A stretch of DNA of 64,000 nt from Enterococcus hulanensis (GTDB lineage: Bacteria; Bacillota; Bacilli; Lactobacillales; Enterococcaceae), in NCBI RefSeq assembly GCF_005405485.1, contig NZ_BJED01000016.1, forward strand, positions 53,705 through 117,704, given 5' to 3'. The notes beneath the pieces are model-generated. The model was not told the DNA's origin. It made no database searches and was given only the letters and a program-made list of their open reading frames with translations. The number at the start of each line of letters is the position of its first letter. Position 1 is the stretch's first letter. Position numbers and translations under genes: made by a program. Shown one piece after another: positions 21,521-29,478 of the stretch.

Positions 21521-22402
21521 ATGCATTACGGAATATTTTTTAATCCTAATGCCGGAGATGGAAACGCAGAAAAATCAGCAAAAAAAATGCGTGAAAAATT
21601 TGAACAGGCCGGTCATTCAGCCGACTATTTAACAGCACCCGATCCAGAAGAAGCAGTCAAAACAGTAAAAGAAGCAGTCGAGAAATTTGATGGGATCGTG
21701 TCGATCGGCGGCGATGGTTCGCTAAATATCGTTGGTACGGCATTTGTACAAGCTGGAAAAGCATTACCATTGGGGATTATTCCTGGTGGGACGATCAATA
21801 ATTTTGCCAAACGCTGGCATTTGCCGATGGATGAAGAAGAGGCGATGGACGTGATTATCGCTGGTCATCAACGACAAGTGGGCATCGCGGCTTGTCAGGA
21901 TCGCCAGAAGGCAGTGATCAGCTCCTTTACCTTTGGCTCTTTTGCGGATATTTCCAATGAAGTCCGGCAAAGTGAAAAGCGAAAATTCGGCTTGATCGTG
22001 TATCCAATGAAAGCCATCAAACAAATTGGAAAAGACACGTCTTATCCTGTGGAGATCACGGCTGAGGGCTATCATGAAAAATTAAAGGTGTGGTTCTCCT
22101 TGGCGACGACCACGCATTCGATTGGCGGAAGGCCGTATGTTGATACTGATTATGACAAATTGCATGTCAGTATTTTACACAATATGCGATTTCGCAAACT
22201 GCTGCAGCTGCTTCGGTTTATCTTTACCGGACGTCTCAAAGATTCTGATGCGCTGACTTATTTAGAGACCGACAAGCTGGAATTGAAACCATTGACCGAT
22301 AAAAAAATCTACTCTCGAATCGATGGCGACAAGGGACCGGCATTACCGTTAACGGTGGAATTTCTGGCGGATTTTGTGCCGCTTTATGTACCAGAAAAAT
22401 AA
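21521..22402 (+). CDS. Diacylglycerol kinase family lipid kinase (DgkB/YegS type)
   Basis: A 293-residue soluble kinase of the DAGK catalytic family. Landmarks are FFNPNAGDGNA (nucleotide loop), the SIGGDGSLNIV motif (GGDGT-like, with Ser in place of Thr), and PGGTINNFAKR. It phosphorylates diacylglycerol or a related lipid to recycle membrane lipid. ATG 21521 is chosen because AAGGTGA lies six bases upstream. It is followed 25 bases later by a PNPOx-like gene, probably in the same operon. Confidence 0.9.
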   Translation: MHYGIFFNPNAGDGNAEKSAKKMREKFEQAGHSADYLTAPDPEEAVKTVKEAVEKFDGIVSIGGDGSLNIVGTAFVQAGKALPLGIIPGGTINNFAKRWHLPMDEEEAMDVIIAGHQRQVGIAACQDRQKAVISSFTFGSFADISNEVRQSEKRKFGLIVYPMKAIKQIGKDTSYPVEITAEGYHEKLKVWFSLATTTHSIGGRPYVDTDYDKLHVSILHNMRFRKLLQLLRFIFTGRLKDSDALTYLETDKLELKPLTDKKIYSRIDGDKGPALPLTVEFLADFVPLYVPEK

Positions 22403-22427
22403 GAAAAAGGAAGAGGGGGTTTTTGAA

Positions 22428-22835
22428 TTGGATAAGAATATGGAGACATTGTTAGCTAACGCCGATACGTTTACGCTGATCACGATTGATCATCGCGGCT
22501 TTCCGCATCCCATCGCTGTATCGCCGCCGCTTGAACGAAATGGTTTTTATTATTTCAAATTTTATATCAACGGTGATGGCAAAACGGCAGAAAATATTCA
22601 GCAAAATCGCAGCGGCAGTTTATTCTGCTTTGACAAGGAAAAGCATGAGAGCATCGCTTTGAAGGGGTATTTGTTCGCAGAAGAATTAGTCGAGTACAAA
22701 AAATTAGCTGCTCAGTTGAATGAGTTCCAAAAAGAATTGAATTATGAACATCCCATGATCGCTGTTTTTGAGACATTAAGCATCAAGCATTATGAAAATA
22801 TGCACGGCGAATTTTTAGATGTACCGGAAAAATAA
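22428..22835 (+). CDS. Pyridoxamine 5'-phosphate oxidase-like flavin/split-barrel protein
   Basis: A 135-residue split beta-barrel protein of the PNPOx-like (general stress protein 26) group. The LITIDHRGFPHPIAVSP strand pair and YYFKFYINGDGKTAENIQQN fit the fold, and the barrel probably binds FMN or F420-like cofactors, though the substrate is unknown. TTG 22428 is chosen because GAGGGGG lies eight bases ahead; the earlier in-frame ATG overlaps the end of the kinase gene with no site. It is the last gene of the two-gene unit. Confidence 0.8.
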   Translation: MDKNMETLLANADTFTLITIDHRGFPHPIAVSPPLERNGFYYFKFYINGDGKTAENIQQNRSGSLFCFDKEKHESIALKGYLFAEELVEYKKLAAQLNEFQKELNYEHPMIAVFETLSIKHYENMHGEFLDVPEK

Positions 22836-22879
22836 AAAAGATTCATCCCTTTAAAAATGAAGGGATGAATCTTTTTTTG
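22834..22879. terminator. Bidirectional terminator, PNPOx-like gene and MFS gene
   Basis: A stem of about 16 bp, AAAGATTCATCCCTT with its complement, flanked by A and T runs. Confidence 0.9.
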
Positions 22880-22880
22880 C

Positions 22881-24140
22881 TTATTCAACTTCGACAGCGG
22901 CAACTTTTGCGGCCTTGTCTTTTTTGATGATGGCAGTAAGAACCAATGAGAAGATGATACAACCGACACCCATTGCGATCGCATACATGAACATCATATT
23001 AAAACCGGCTTTACCAGGATTTGAATCCAACCAGCCGCCGATCATGGTGTACATGAAGACATCTGGCAGATAGCCTAAACAAGAAACGATCCCTGATACA
23101 CGACCGGTCATCTCTACTGGGAAGCCAGCGTCATCAATGATCGCGAAGTATTGACTACGAACGACATAAATAAGGAACAAACCGAAGATGAAGTTCGCGA
23201 TGACAGCTGTTAATAGACCCGCGCCCTCTGGTAAGACTAAGAAACCAGCAAAGCAAAGAGTCAATAATCCGGCACCGCCGATAATCACCCGGATACGCGA
23301 GCCCATTTTATCCGCGATAATCCCTCCGACGATCCCGCCGCCAGCTTGTACTAAATAACGTACACCACCAAGAGTAGTCCCGCCTGCTACCGAAAGACCA
23401 TAGACGTTAATCGCGTAAGTATTGATGTAGCCCAAAATTCCATAAATACTATAAGCAAAGAATACAATGGCCACTAACACCCATGTACGAGGCATTTTTA
23501 AGGTTTTGAACATGCCGATCGCAACTTTTGAGATCGGTTCTGTGTGAGATTCTGCTGCTGTGTCTTCAATAACGAACCAATTTAAAATACCAATAATAAT
23601 AACAGCAATGGCACATACACGAATCGCCCAAGCAGTTCCTAATACTTCATTTGAAAAACGACTATACACAGCTGTCATCCCAAATACAAGTACGGCGTTC
23701 AACAGACCGCGTAATCCTTCTTGCCAACCGAACAAACGCCCTTGTTCCGAACTATCACCTAACATCCGAGTCGCTTTAATCGCTGCGGACCAATAGGTGA
23801 TGATGGTAGAAATTCCCATCAAGACGAAAATCAGCCGACTGATTTGGAAGCCTGGAAAGGTTGAGAACCAGAAACCCAGCACACCCGTCACTAAGAATGA
23901 AAAGGTCAGCAACTTGCGAGCTGAGAATTTATCCGCCACGATCCCGCCGATAAAATAAGAAAATGTTGCCATTGTGGCATAACCGGAAGAGAGCATACCC
24001 ATTTGTGCATTTGTCAGATCCATGGCTTTTTGGATCGGCACATAAAAGGTCTCCCGAATGTAAGGAAGCTGAAAGATAATCCCAGCACCGGCTGAAAGTA
24101 GCAACAACGTTCCCCATTTTTTAACTGCTTGCTTGTTCAT
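22881..24140 (-). CDS. MFS transporter (YihN/OPA-like)
   Basis: A 419-residue, twelve-helix major facilitator. The start (AGIIFQLPYIRETFYVPIQKAM) and the loop FIGGIVADKFSARKLL are typical of the YihN-like and organophosphate-antiporter branch, so a sugar-acid, polyol or phosphorylated substrate is likely. The promoter is consensus with an overlapping perfect cre site, and the leader carries a terminator that shares a motif with the leader of the divergent SDR operon. It is therefore probably the importer for that pathway, controlled by CcpA and by the GlpP-type antiterminator. Confidence 0.9.
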   Translation of the reverse strand: MNKQAVKKWGTLLLLSAGAGIIFQLPYIRETFYVPIQKAMDLTNAQMGMLSSGYATMATFSYFIGGIVADKFSARKLLTFSFLVTGVLGFWFSTFPGFQISRLIFVLMGISTIITYWSAAIKATRMLGDSSEQGRLFGWQEGLRGLLNAVLVFGMTAVYSRFSNEVLGTAWAIRVCAIAVIIIGILNWFVIEDTAAESHTEPISKVAIGMFKTLKMPRTWVLVAIVFFAYSIYGILGYINTYAINVYGLSVAGGTTLGGVRYLVQAGGGIVGGIIADKMGSRIRVIIGGAGLLTLCFAGFLVLPEGAGLLTAVIANFIFGLFLIYVVRSQYFAIIDDAGFPVEMTGRVSGIVSCLGYLPDVFMYTMIGGWLDSNPGKAGFNMMFMYAIAMGVGCIIFSLVLTAIIKKDKAAKVAAVEVE

Positions 24141-24181
24141 ATAACACCCTCCTGATTGTGAATTCTTTTACAAAAAAACAA

Positions 24182-24235
24182 AAAAGAAGCAACGCTTAAG
24201 TAAGCGTTACTTCTCTCTGGTCTCCAGTAACACCC
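24182..24235 (-). promoter_or_regulatory. Attenuator-like leader of the MFS gene
   Basis: Minus strand, from the start site near 24232: GTTACT, a CTGG/CCAG hairpin, CAGAGAGAAG (24219-24210), then a terminator stem GAAG-AACGCTT/AAGCGTT-CTTC (24213-24186) and a T run. The upstream GTTACT can pair with AGTAAC inside the terminator stem, giving a mutually exclusive antiterminator. The CAGAGARAAG motif is also found at the leader of the SDR operon. Confidence 0.65.
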
Positions 24236-24237
24236 AA

Positions 24238-24266
24238 AGTATAGAATCATATGAAAGCGATGTCAA
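24238..24266 (-). promoter_or_regulatory. MFS promoter
   Basis: Minus strand TTGACA (24266-24261), exact 17-bp spacer, TATACT (24243-24238), eleven of twelve consensus bases. Confidence 0.85.
24252..24265 (+). promoter_or_regulatory. cre site over the MFS promoter
   Basis: TGAAAGCGATGTCA fits all positions of TGWAANCGNTNWCA. It covers the -35 and spacer of the MFS promoter, so CcpA should repress the gene when glucose is present. Confidence 0.8.
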
Positions 24267-24525
24267 CAACTTTTTACAGCAAAGTGATTTCGAAAATAAT
24301 TTTTCAGCGAAATTTTCATGTTTGAAAAGCCTGCAAAACCTTGATTTTACAATGGATTTCCGCAAGTAGATTTTTCTTTAAGGAATTGACGAAAGAGCAG
24401 TTATCCCTTAGACTGATAAATACTAACATTTTTGAGTTAAATGGCAGCGTGAAATCGACGGTGCATTTTAGAAGGAACGCTTTATCGTTCTTGGGATTTC
24501 TCATGTAAGGGTTTGTGAGATATGC

Positions 24526-24544
24526 TAGAATGAAAGCGGATTAA
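24526..24544 (+). promoter_or_regulatory. -10 and cre-like site upstream of the antiterminator gene
   Basis: An extended -10, TGCTAGAAT (-10 at 24526-24531), is followed by TGAAAGCGGATTAA (24531-24544), a partial cre match. No good -35 is seen. The rest of 24267-24525 shows no gene. Confidence 0.4.
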
Positions 24545-24572
24545 ATTACTTAGTAGGGATAAGGATAAAAAA

Positions 24573-25139
24573 ATGAAAAGAAAAATTATTCAAATGATGG
24601 AGGACAATCCGCTGATTGCCGCCGTCAATAGCAAGCGCAGTTTTGAGAAGGCCTTGACCTGCGAAAGTGATATCATCTTCGTTTTGTATGGAGATGTGTG
24701 CAGCATCGTGGACATCGTCGATCAATTAAAAGAGGCTGGCAAGATCGTGATGGTGGATGTGGATTTGATCGACGGGTTGGCAACGAAGGAAACTGCGGTG
24801 GATTATTTAAAGCGCGCCACTAAGACGGACGGCATTATCAGTTCGAAATCGATCCTGCTGCGAGCGGCGAATGCTCGAGGCTTGTTTACGATCCATCGCT
24901 TCTTCTTGATCGATTCGAAGTCTTTTCATAATCTGCCGAAGCAATTAGGAACATCAAAGGCAGATGTAGTAGAGGTTTTACCAGGGGCGATGCCAAAAGT
25001 TTTATCTTGGGTGCAAGATGTTGTGGACGTTCCGATCATAGCCAGCGGGCTGGTTTGCGACAAGGAATTAGTCATGACGGCCTTGCAGGCAGGGGCAGTC
25101 GCCATTTCAACGACAAACATGGATGTTTGGGAAATATAA
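24573..25139 (+). CDS. GlpP-family glycerol-3-phosphate-type antiterminator
   Basis: A 188-residue RNA-binding regulator of the GlpP family (TIM-barrel fold). It has IIAAVNSKRSFEKAL-like opening residues, FVLYGDVCSIVDIVDQLKEAGK, VDVDLIDGLA, KTDGIISSKS and the phosphate-site end EVLPGAMPKVL...VPIIASGLVCDKE. In Bacillus subtilis GlpP with glycerol 3-phosphate prevents termination in glp leaders. Here no glp genes follow. Terminator leaders with a shared motif lie on both sides, before the SDR operon and before the MFS gene, so it probably senses a pathway phosphate ester and opens both units. Confidence 0.9.
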   Translation: MKRKIIQMMEDNPLIAAVNSKRSFEKALTCESDIIFVLYGDVCSIVDIVDQLKEAGKIVMVDVDLIDGLATKETAVDYLKRATKTDGIISSKSILLRAANARGLFTIHRFFLIDSKSFHNLPKQLGTSKADVVEVLPGAMPKVLSWVQDVVDVPIIASGLVCDKELVMTALQAGAVAISTTNMDVWEI

Positions 25140-25165
25140 ACAAAAAAAGGTCGTAGCTAAGAGGA

Positions 25166-25209
25166 CAGAGAAAAGCGGACACCAGCTTATTTGGTGTTCG
25201 CTTTTTTGT
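25166..25209 (+). promoter_or_regulatory. Leader terminator of the SDR/ABC operon, likely antitermination target
   Basis: CAGAGAAAAG (25166-25175) directly precedes and enters a terminator stem, AGCG-ACACCA/TGGTGT-CGCT, with six T residues. It lies between the antiterminator gene and the first SDR gene. The same motif, CAGAGARAAG, begins the MFS leader terminator. Confidence 0.65.
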
Positions 25210-25297
25210 GTACTTAACAATATCTGGTCGGACGAACGAGCTTTTAAAAAGCGAACAAGTTCGCGGCGGCTTTATCATATAAACGGAGGGAAGATAA

Positions 25298-26074
25298 ATG
25301 GAGATCACAGAGTTCAGCATGGATTTTTTTTCACTGGCTGGAAAAGTCGCTATCGTAACTGGAGGAAATACTGGTATCGGGCGGGCGTTTTCGCTGGCAT
25401 TAGCCAAAAGCGGGGCCAATATTTTGGTTCCCAGCTTGATCGATGATGATGGGACAACGCAGAAAATTATTGAAGAGACGGGGTCTTGTTATGTCTTTAT
25501 GGAAGTTGACCTGACCGAAGAAGGGGTGCCGCAGCAGGTGGTCGAGCACTGTGTGGAGGTCTTCGGTACGGTCGATGTGTTGGTAAATTGTGCCGGGATG
25601 CATCTTTGCGCTGAGGTTACTCAGTTTGATCGTTCGAAATGGGACCCGATGATCCAGTTAAATCTGACGGCCGCTTTTGAAATGTCTCATCAAGCAGCTA
25701 AAGTGATGATTCCTCAAAGAAGCGGCAAGATCATCAACATCTGTTCACTATTTTCATTTTTAGGCGGACAGCAGTCTCCGGCAAATGCGGCAGCTAAGCA
25801 TGGCCTGGTAGGTTTGACGAAAGCGTACTGTGATGAACTGGCTGGGTACAATATCCAAGTCAACGGAATCGCCCCAGGGTATTTGGCGACGGATATGACA
25901 GAATGTGATCGGGAAAATCCAGAGATCAATCAACGAGTCTTGGCCCATGTCCCAGCGAATTATTGGGCAGAGGAGGCCGATTTGATGGGTGCGATGGTTT
26001 ATTTAGCAAGTCCGGCCTCGAATTTTGTGAATGGACATATTTTACCGATCGACGGCGGCTATCTGGTAAGGTAA
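25298..26074 (+). CDS. SDR oxidoreductase 1 (KduD-like), catalytic Tyr replaced
   Basis: A 258-residue classical short-chain dehydrogenase fold: NAD(P) loop TGGNTGIGRAF near residue 22, VNCAG, catalytic-type Ser in NICSLFSF. The active-site YxxxK is instead NAAAK (PANAAAKHG), so the catalytic Tyr is Asn; the codon AAT differs by one base from TAT. The paralogue at 33702 keeps YAASK. Overall the nearest families are KduD and gluconate 5-dehydrogenase. It may be inactive, structural, or have a changed reaction. AACGGAGGG lies before the ATG. Confidence 0.88.
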   Translation: MEITEFSMDFFSLAGKVAIVTGGNTGIGRAFSLALAKSGANILVPSLIDDDGTTQKIIEETGSCYVFMEVDLTEEGVPQQVVEHCVEVFGTVDVLVNCAGMHLCAEVTQFDRSKWDPMIQLNLTAAFEMSHQAAKVMIPQRSGKIINICSLFSFLGGQQSPANAAAKHGLVGLTKAYCDELAGYNIQVNGIAPGYLATDMTECDRENPEINQRVLAHVPANYWAEEADLMGAMVYLASPASNFVNGHILPIDGGYLVR

Positions 26075-26142
26075 ACGGCTATCGTTCGTCGTGGCAGTTT
26101 TATGTGCCACGGCAATTACATAAAAATGGAGGGAACATTGCT

Positions 26143-27264
26143 ATGATCGAGTTTGAACAGGTAGAAAAAAGGTATGGGGAAAAGGCGATCGCCGTCCACC
26201 CCTTTGATTTGACGATCGAAGACAATCAATTTATTTGTGTGATCGGGACCAGTGGGAGCGGGAAAACCACGTTGGTACGAATGATCAACCGAATGATCGA
26301 GCCTTCAAAAGGCAGCATCAAAATCAATGGGCGCGACGTTACCAAACTGAATGAAGATGAACTGCGGAGACAAATCGGTTATGTGATCCAGAATATCGGT
26401 TTGTTTCCGCATATGACCATCAGAGAAAACATTATGATCGTGCCGAAGCTTCTGAAGTGGAGCGATGAAAAAAAATCCGGGATCGCCGAACGTTTGATCC
26501 AGCGGGTCGATCTGCCCTTGGATTATTTGGAACGAAAGCCGAAAAATCTTTCCGGCGGTCAGCAGCAGCGGATCGGTGTGATCCGTGCATTGGCAGCCAG
26601 CCAAGATATTATTTTGATGGATGAACCCTTTGGCGCACTGGACCCGATTACAAGAGATGCGTTGCAGGAAATGATTAAAGGCCTGCAGCAGGAGATGAAT
26701 AAAACGATCGTTTTTGTTACCCATGACATGGATGAGGCGATCAAGTTGGCGGATAAGATCATTATCATGGATCATGGCGAGATTGTTCAATACGATACGG
26801 TGGAAACGATCTTGGAGCACCCTGCCAATGATTTTGTCGAAGAGCTGATCGGAAAACGCAAGCGCAATGTCTATTACAACAATGAAATGACTGTCTCCGA
26901 TCTGATGGTGGAACGGGTCGAAGCGATCTCGTTAAGCAAATCGGTCACTGAGGCGATTAAACAAATGTCGGAGAAAAAAGTAGATACCTTGCTGGTGGTG
27001 GATGACCAAAATTATTTGAAGGGGTTTGTTGATATTAATTTTATCGAACGCAATATTTCCAAATTGAAGCCAACCTCTTCAGTTTTTGATGTGATGGGGA
27101 CGGATACAGCAAGTGTGAATCAAAATGATCGGGTGGCGGATGTGATCGAGCCGCTGATCAATCATATTTATAAATATTTACCAGTGGTGGATGATGAGAA
27201 TCATTTGGTGGGCATCGTGACCCGCTCAGCATTGGTGTCGCTCGTACAGGAACAGTTGCAATAG
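26143..27264 (+). CDS. OpuC-like ABC transporter ATP-binding protein with CBS domains
   Basis: A 373-residue ATPase of the glycine betaine/carnitine/choline (QAT) family. It has Walker A GTSGSGKTTL, signature LSGGQQQR, Walker B IILMDEPFGALD, then two CBS domains (about residues 250-370). In OpuA and OpuC the CBS pair senses ionic strength. ATG 26143 is behind ATGGAGGG; the longer in-frame start lies inside the SDR gene. It heads a complete four-gene importer. Sitting between two SDR genes, it may serve a catabolic substrate rather than osmoprotection. Confidence 0.93.
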   Translation: MIEFEQVEKRYGEKAIAVHPFDLTIEDNQFICVIGTSGSGKTTLVRMINRMIEPSKGSIKINGRDVTKLNEDELRRQIGYVIQNIGLFPHMTIRENIMIVPKLLKWSDEKKSGIAERLIQRVDLPLDYLERKPKNLSGGQQQRIGVIRALAASQDIILMDEPFGALDPITRDALQEMIKGLQQEMNKTIVFVTHDMDEAIKLADKIIIMDHGEIVQYDTVETILEHPANDFVEELIGKRKRNVYYNNEMTVSDLMVERVEAISLSKSVTEAIKQMSEKKVDTLLVVDDQNYLKGFVDINFIERNISKLKPTSSVFDVMGTDTASVNQNDRVADVIEPLINHIYKYLPVVDDENHLVGIVTRSALVSLVQEQLQ

Positions 27265-27275
27265 GAGGTGATGAC

Positions 27276-27896
27276 ATGAATTTTTGGACCGAATACGGCA
27301 ATGAGATTTTATTAAAATTTTGGGAGCATTTCTATTTATCCTTTTTGGCGATTTTTCTTGGCATCTTAGTGGCGGTTCCTTTAGGGGCGTTGTTGACGCG
27401 GGTCGAAAAGGGCTCTGAGACGATCATCAAGGTTGTCGGCGTTTTTCAAACGATTCCGTCGTTGGCGTTGCTGTCGATCATGATCCCATTTTTCGGCATT
27501 GGAAAAATTCCAGCGGTGATCGCGCTCTTTCTATATTCGCTGCTGCCGATTTTACGTAATACCTATGTCGGCATCAAATCGGTTGATGCGACCTATTTAG
27601 ATGCCGCAAAAGGGATGGGAATGTCGCAAATGCAGCGCTTATTACAGATCGAACTGCCCTTGGCGATGGGGGTCATCATGGCGGGAATCCGCGTGTCGAC
27701 CGTCTATGTTATTTCCTGGACGACCCTAGCTTCGTATATTGGTGCCGGCGGTTTAGGGGATTTTATCTTTAACGGGTTGAATTTATACCGGATGGATCTT
27801 GTGATGATGGGGACGATCCCGATCACCTTGCTGGCGCTGCTTTCGGATGCTTTGCTTAAGCGTTCAGAAATCAAATTAACGATGGATAGAGGGTGA
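27276..27896 (+). CDS. OpuC-like ABC permease 1
   Basis: A 206-residue inner-membrane permease with about five or six helices and the BPD_transp_1 EAA-type loop (DAAKGMGMSQMQRLLQIELPLAM). The pattern IPSLALLSIMIPFFGIGKIPAVIAL is characteristic of OpuCB/OpuCD permeases. AGGAGGTGATGAC precedes the ATG, 11 bases after the ATPase gene. It pairs with permease 2 at 28809. Confidence 0.92.
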   Translation: MNFWTEYGNEILLKFWEHFYLSFLAIFLGILVAVPLGALLTRVEKGSETIIKVVGVFQTIPSLALLSIMIPFFGIGKIPAVIALFLYSLLPILRNTYVGIKSVDATYLDAAKGMGMSQMQRLLQIELPLAMGVIMAGIRVSTVYVISWTTLASYIGAGGLGDFIFNGLNLYRMDLVMMGTIPITLLALLSDALLKRSEIKLTMDRG

Positions 27897-27900
27897 GTCG

Positions 27901-28809
27901 ATGAAAAAGCGAATTTTTCTATTAGCGGCGATGCTCCTGCTTTTCGGAAGTTTTATTGTGCAGAATTTTTCTAACAAGGACGATACGATCACGGTGGCTG
28001 GCGGAGTGACCTCTGAATCACAGATTTTAGGGAATATCGTGGTGGAGCTGCTGCAGCATGCCACCGATAAAAATATCGTCTATCTAAATAATCTGGGCTC
28101 AGCCAATTTGATGCATGAGGCGATGGTGCGGGGAGACTTGGATGTCGCACCAACACGGTATACTGGCACGGACTTGATTGGTACTCTAGGCTTGCCGACG
28201 GAAAAGGACCCAGCTAAAGCCTTGAAAATCGTACAAAAGGAATTTGATCAGCGTTTTGGCTTTGATTGGTTCCCAAGCTACGGCTTTTCTAATCAGTTCA
28301 CCTTTATGGTGACGCAAGAAACTGCCAAAAAATACGGCCTGGAAAAGGTCAGTGATTTGAAAAAATGTGCGAGTAAGATGCGTCTAGGTTCTGACCAGAC
28401 GTGGTATAAGCGAGAAGGCGACGGCTACAAAGGCTATACTGAAGCCTACGACACCAAGTTTCAACGGGTTTATCCGATGCAGGTGGGCTTGCTTTACGAT
28501 GCACTGGTTTCGGAAGAATTAGATGTGATCTTGGGGTATTCGACTGATGGACGGGTCGGCAGCTACGACCTTGTGATGTTGGAAGACGATTTGAAATTCT
28601 TTCCGCCTTATACTGCCAGCGTTGTTGTATCAGGGGAGACGTTGAAAAAATACCCAGAATTAAAACCGATTTTGTTGAAATTACAGGACACGATCGATAC
28701 GGAAACGATGCAGCGCTTGAACTATGAGTCGGATAATGAGCTGTTGGAGCCCAAAATCATCGCGCGGCGTTTCTTGGAGAAGCATAACTTTTTTGAGGAG
28801 GGAAGCTGA
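27901..28809 (+). CDS. OpuC-like substrate-binding protein, membrane anchored without lipobox
   Basis: A 302-residue type II (OpuAC family) binding protein: TITVAGGVTSESQILGNIVVELL, LGSANLMHEAMVRGDLDVAPTRYTGTDL, and the QVGLLYDALVSEELDVILGYSTDGR segment. The N terminus has a hydrophobic stretch (IFLLAAMLLLFGSFIV) but no Cys for lipid attachment, unlike most OpuCC proteins, so it is probably held by an uncleaved signal anchor. Ligand aromatic residues can only be mapped with a structure. It overlaps the next gene by one base (TGATG). Confidence 0.9.
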   Translation: MKKRIFLLAAMLLLFGSFIVQNFSNKDDTITVAGGVTSESQILGNIVVELLQHATDKNIVYLNNLGSANLMHEAMVRGDLDVAPTRYTGTDLIGTLGLPTEKDPAKALKIVQKEFDQRFGFDWFPSYGFSNQFTFMVTQETAKKYGLEKVSDLKKCASKMRLGSDQTWYKREGDGYKGYTEAYDTKFQRVYPMQVGLLYDALVSEELDVILGYSTDGRVGSYDLVMLEDDLKFFPPYTASVVVSGETLKKYPELKPILLKLQDTIDTETMQRLNYESDNELLEPKIIARRFLEKHNFFEEGS

Positions 28810-29426
28810 TGTTTGATAATTTGATCCAGTATTTAAGTGAAAACTCTTCGTACTTGATCGCGCAATTTGGCGTGCATGTCTATATTTCGGTGATCGGTGT
28901 GGTGCTGACCTTCCTGATCGGATTTCCGTTGGGGATATTATTGTCTGAGCGGCAAAAGCTTTCTGATATCGTGATCGGGATCATCAATGTGATTCAGACG
29001 ATTCCATCGATTGCGATGCTGACGGTGCTTTTGATTTTGATGGGGCTGGGGCAAAATACCGTAGTGGCGACGGTTGTCCTGTATTCCTTATTGCCGATCG
29101 TCAAAAATACGTATGTTGGTCTAGTGAATGTTGATCCGATGTATGTGGACAGCGCAAAAGGGATCGGCATGAATCGGTATCAGATTCTTTATATGATCAA
29201 GATTCCCTTGGCGATGCCGGTGATTTTAGCTGGTGTGCGTAATGCTTTAGTGATCTCAGTAGGTATCACAACGATCGGTTCATTCGTTGGCGCGGGTGGT
29301 GTCGGCGATGTGATCTTGCGGGGAATCGCTATTACTGACGGCGGTCCAATCATTATTGTCGGTGCGGTTTTGTGTGCGTTTATCGCCATGATGATGGATT
29401 GGATTTTTGATTGGATCATGAAATAA
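28809..29426 (+). CDS. OpuC-like ABC permease 2
   Basis: A 205-residue permease homologous to permease 1, with DSAKGIGMNRYQILYMIKIPLAM as the coupling loop and IPSIAMLTVLLILMGLGQNTVVA in the core. Its start overlaps the stop of the binding-protein gene. It completes a heterodimeric QAT-type importer. A bidirectional terminator follows, so the first part of the island ends here. Confidence 0.92.
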   Translation: MFDNLIQYLSENSSYLIAQFGVHVYISVIGVVLTFLIGFPLGILLSERQKLSDIVIGIINVIQTIPSIAMLTVLLILMGLGQNTVVATVVLYSLLPIVKNTYVGLVNVDPMYVDSAKGIGMNRYQILYMIKIPLAMPVILAGVRNALVISVGITTIGSFVGAGGVGDVILRGIAITDGGPIIIVGAVLCAFIAMMMDWIFDWIMK

Positions 29427-29435
29427 ATCCTCGAA

Positions 29436-29478
29436 AAAAGAAAGCCCTTCGCGAGTTTATTCGCGAGGGGCTTCTTTC
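29436..29478. terminator. Bidirectional terminator, ABC operon and RpiR gene
   Basis: A GAAAGCCC-CGCGA stem pairs with TCGCGA-GGGCTTC, flanked by A and T runs. Confidence 0.9.

Noticed and set aside
24182..24235. BglG/LicT-type RAT antiterminator in the MFS leader
   Set aside because: GGTGTTACTG fits the 5' half of a RAT site but the 3' half (CAGGCAAAACC) is absent. The motif shared with the SDR leader explains it better.
26305..26820. Long antisense frames over the ABC, ade and PTS genes (for example here)
   Set aside because: They have no ribosome binding sites, no recognisable domains, and mirror the codon pattern of strongly supported genes on the other strand.
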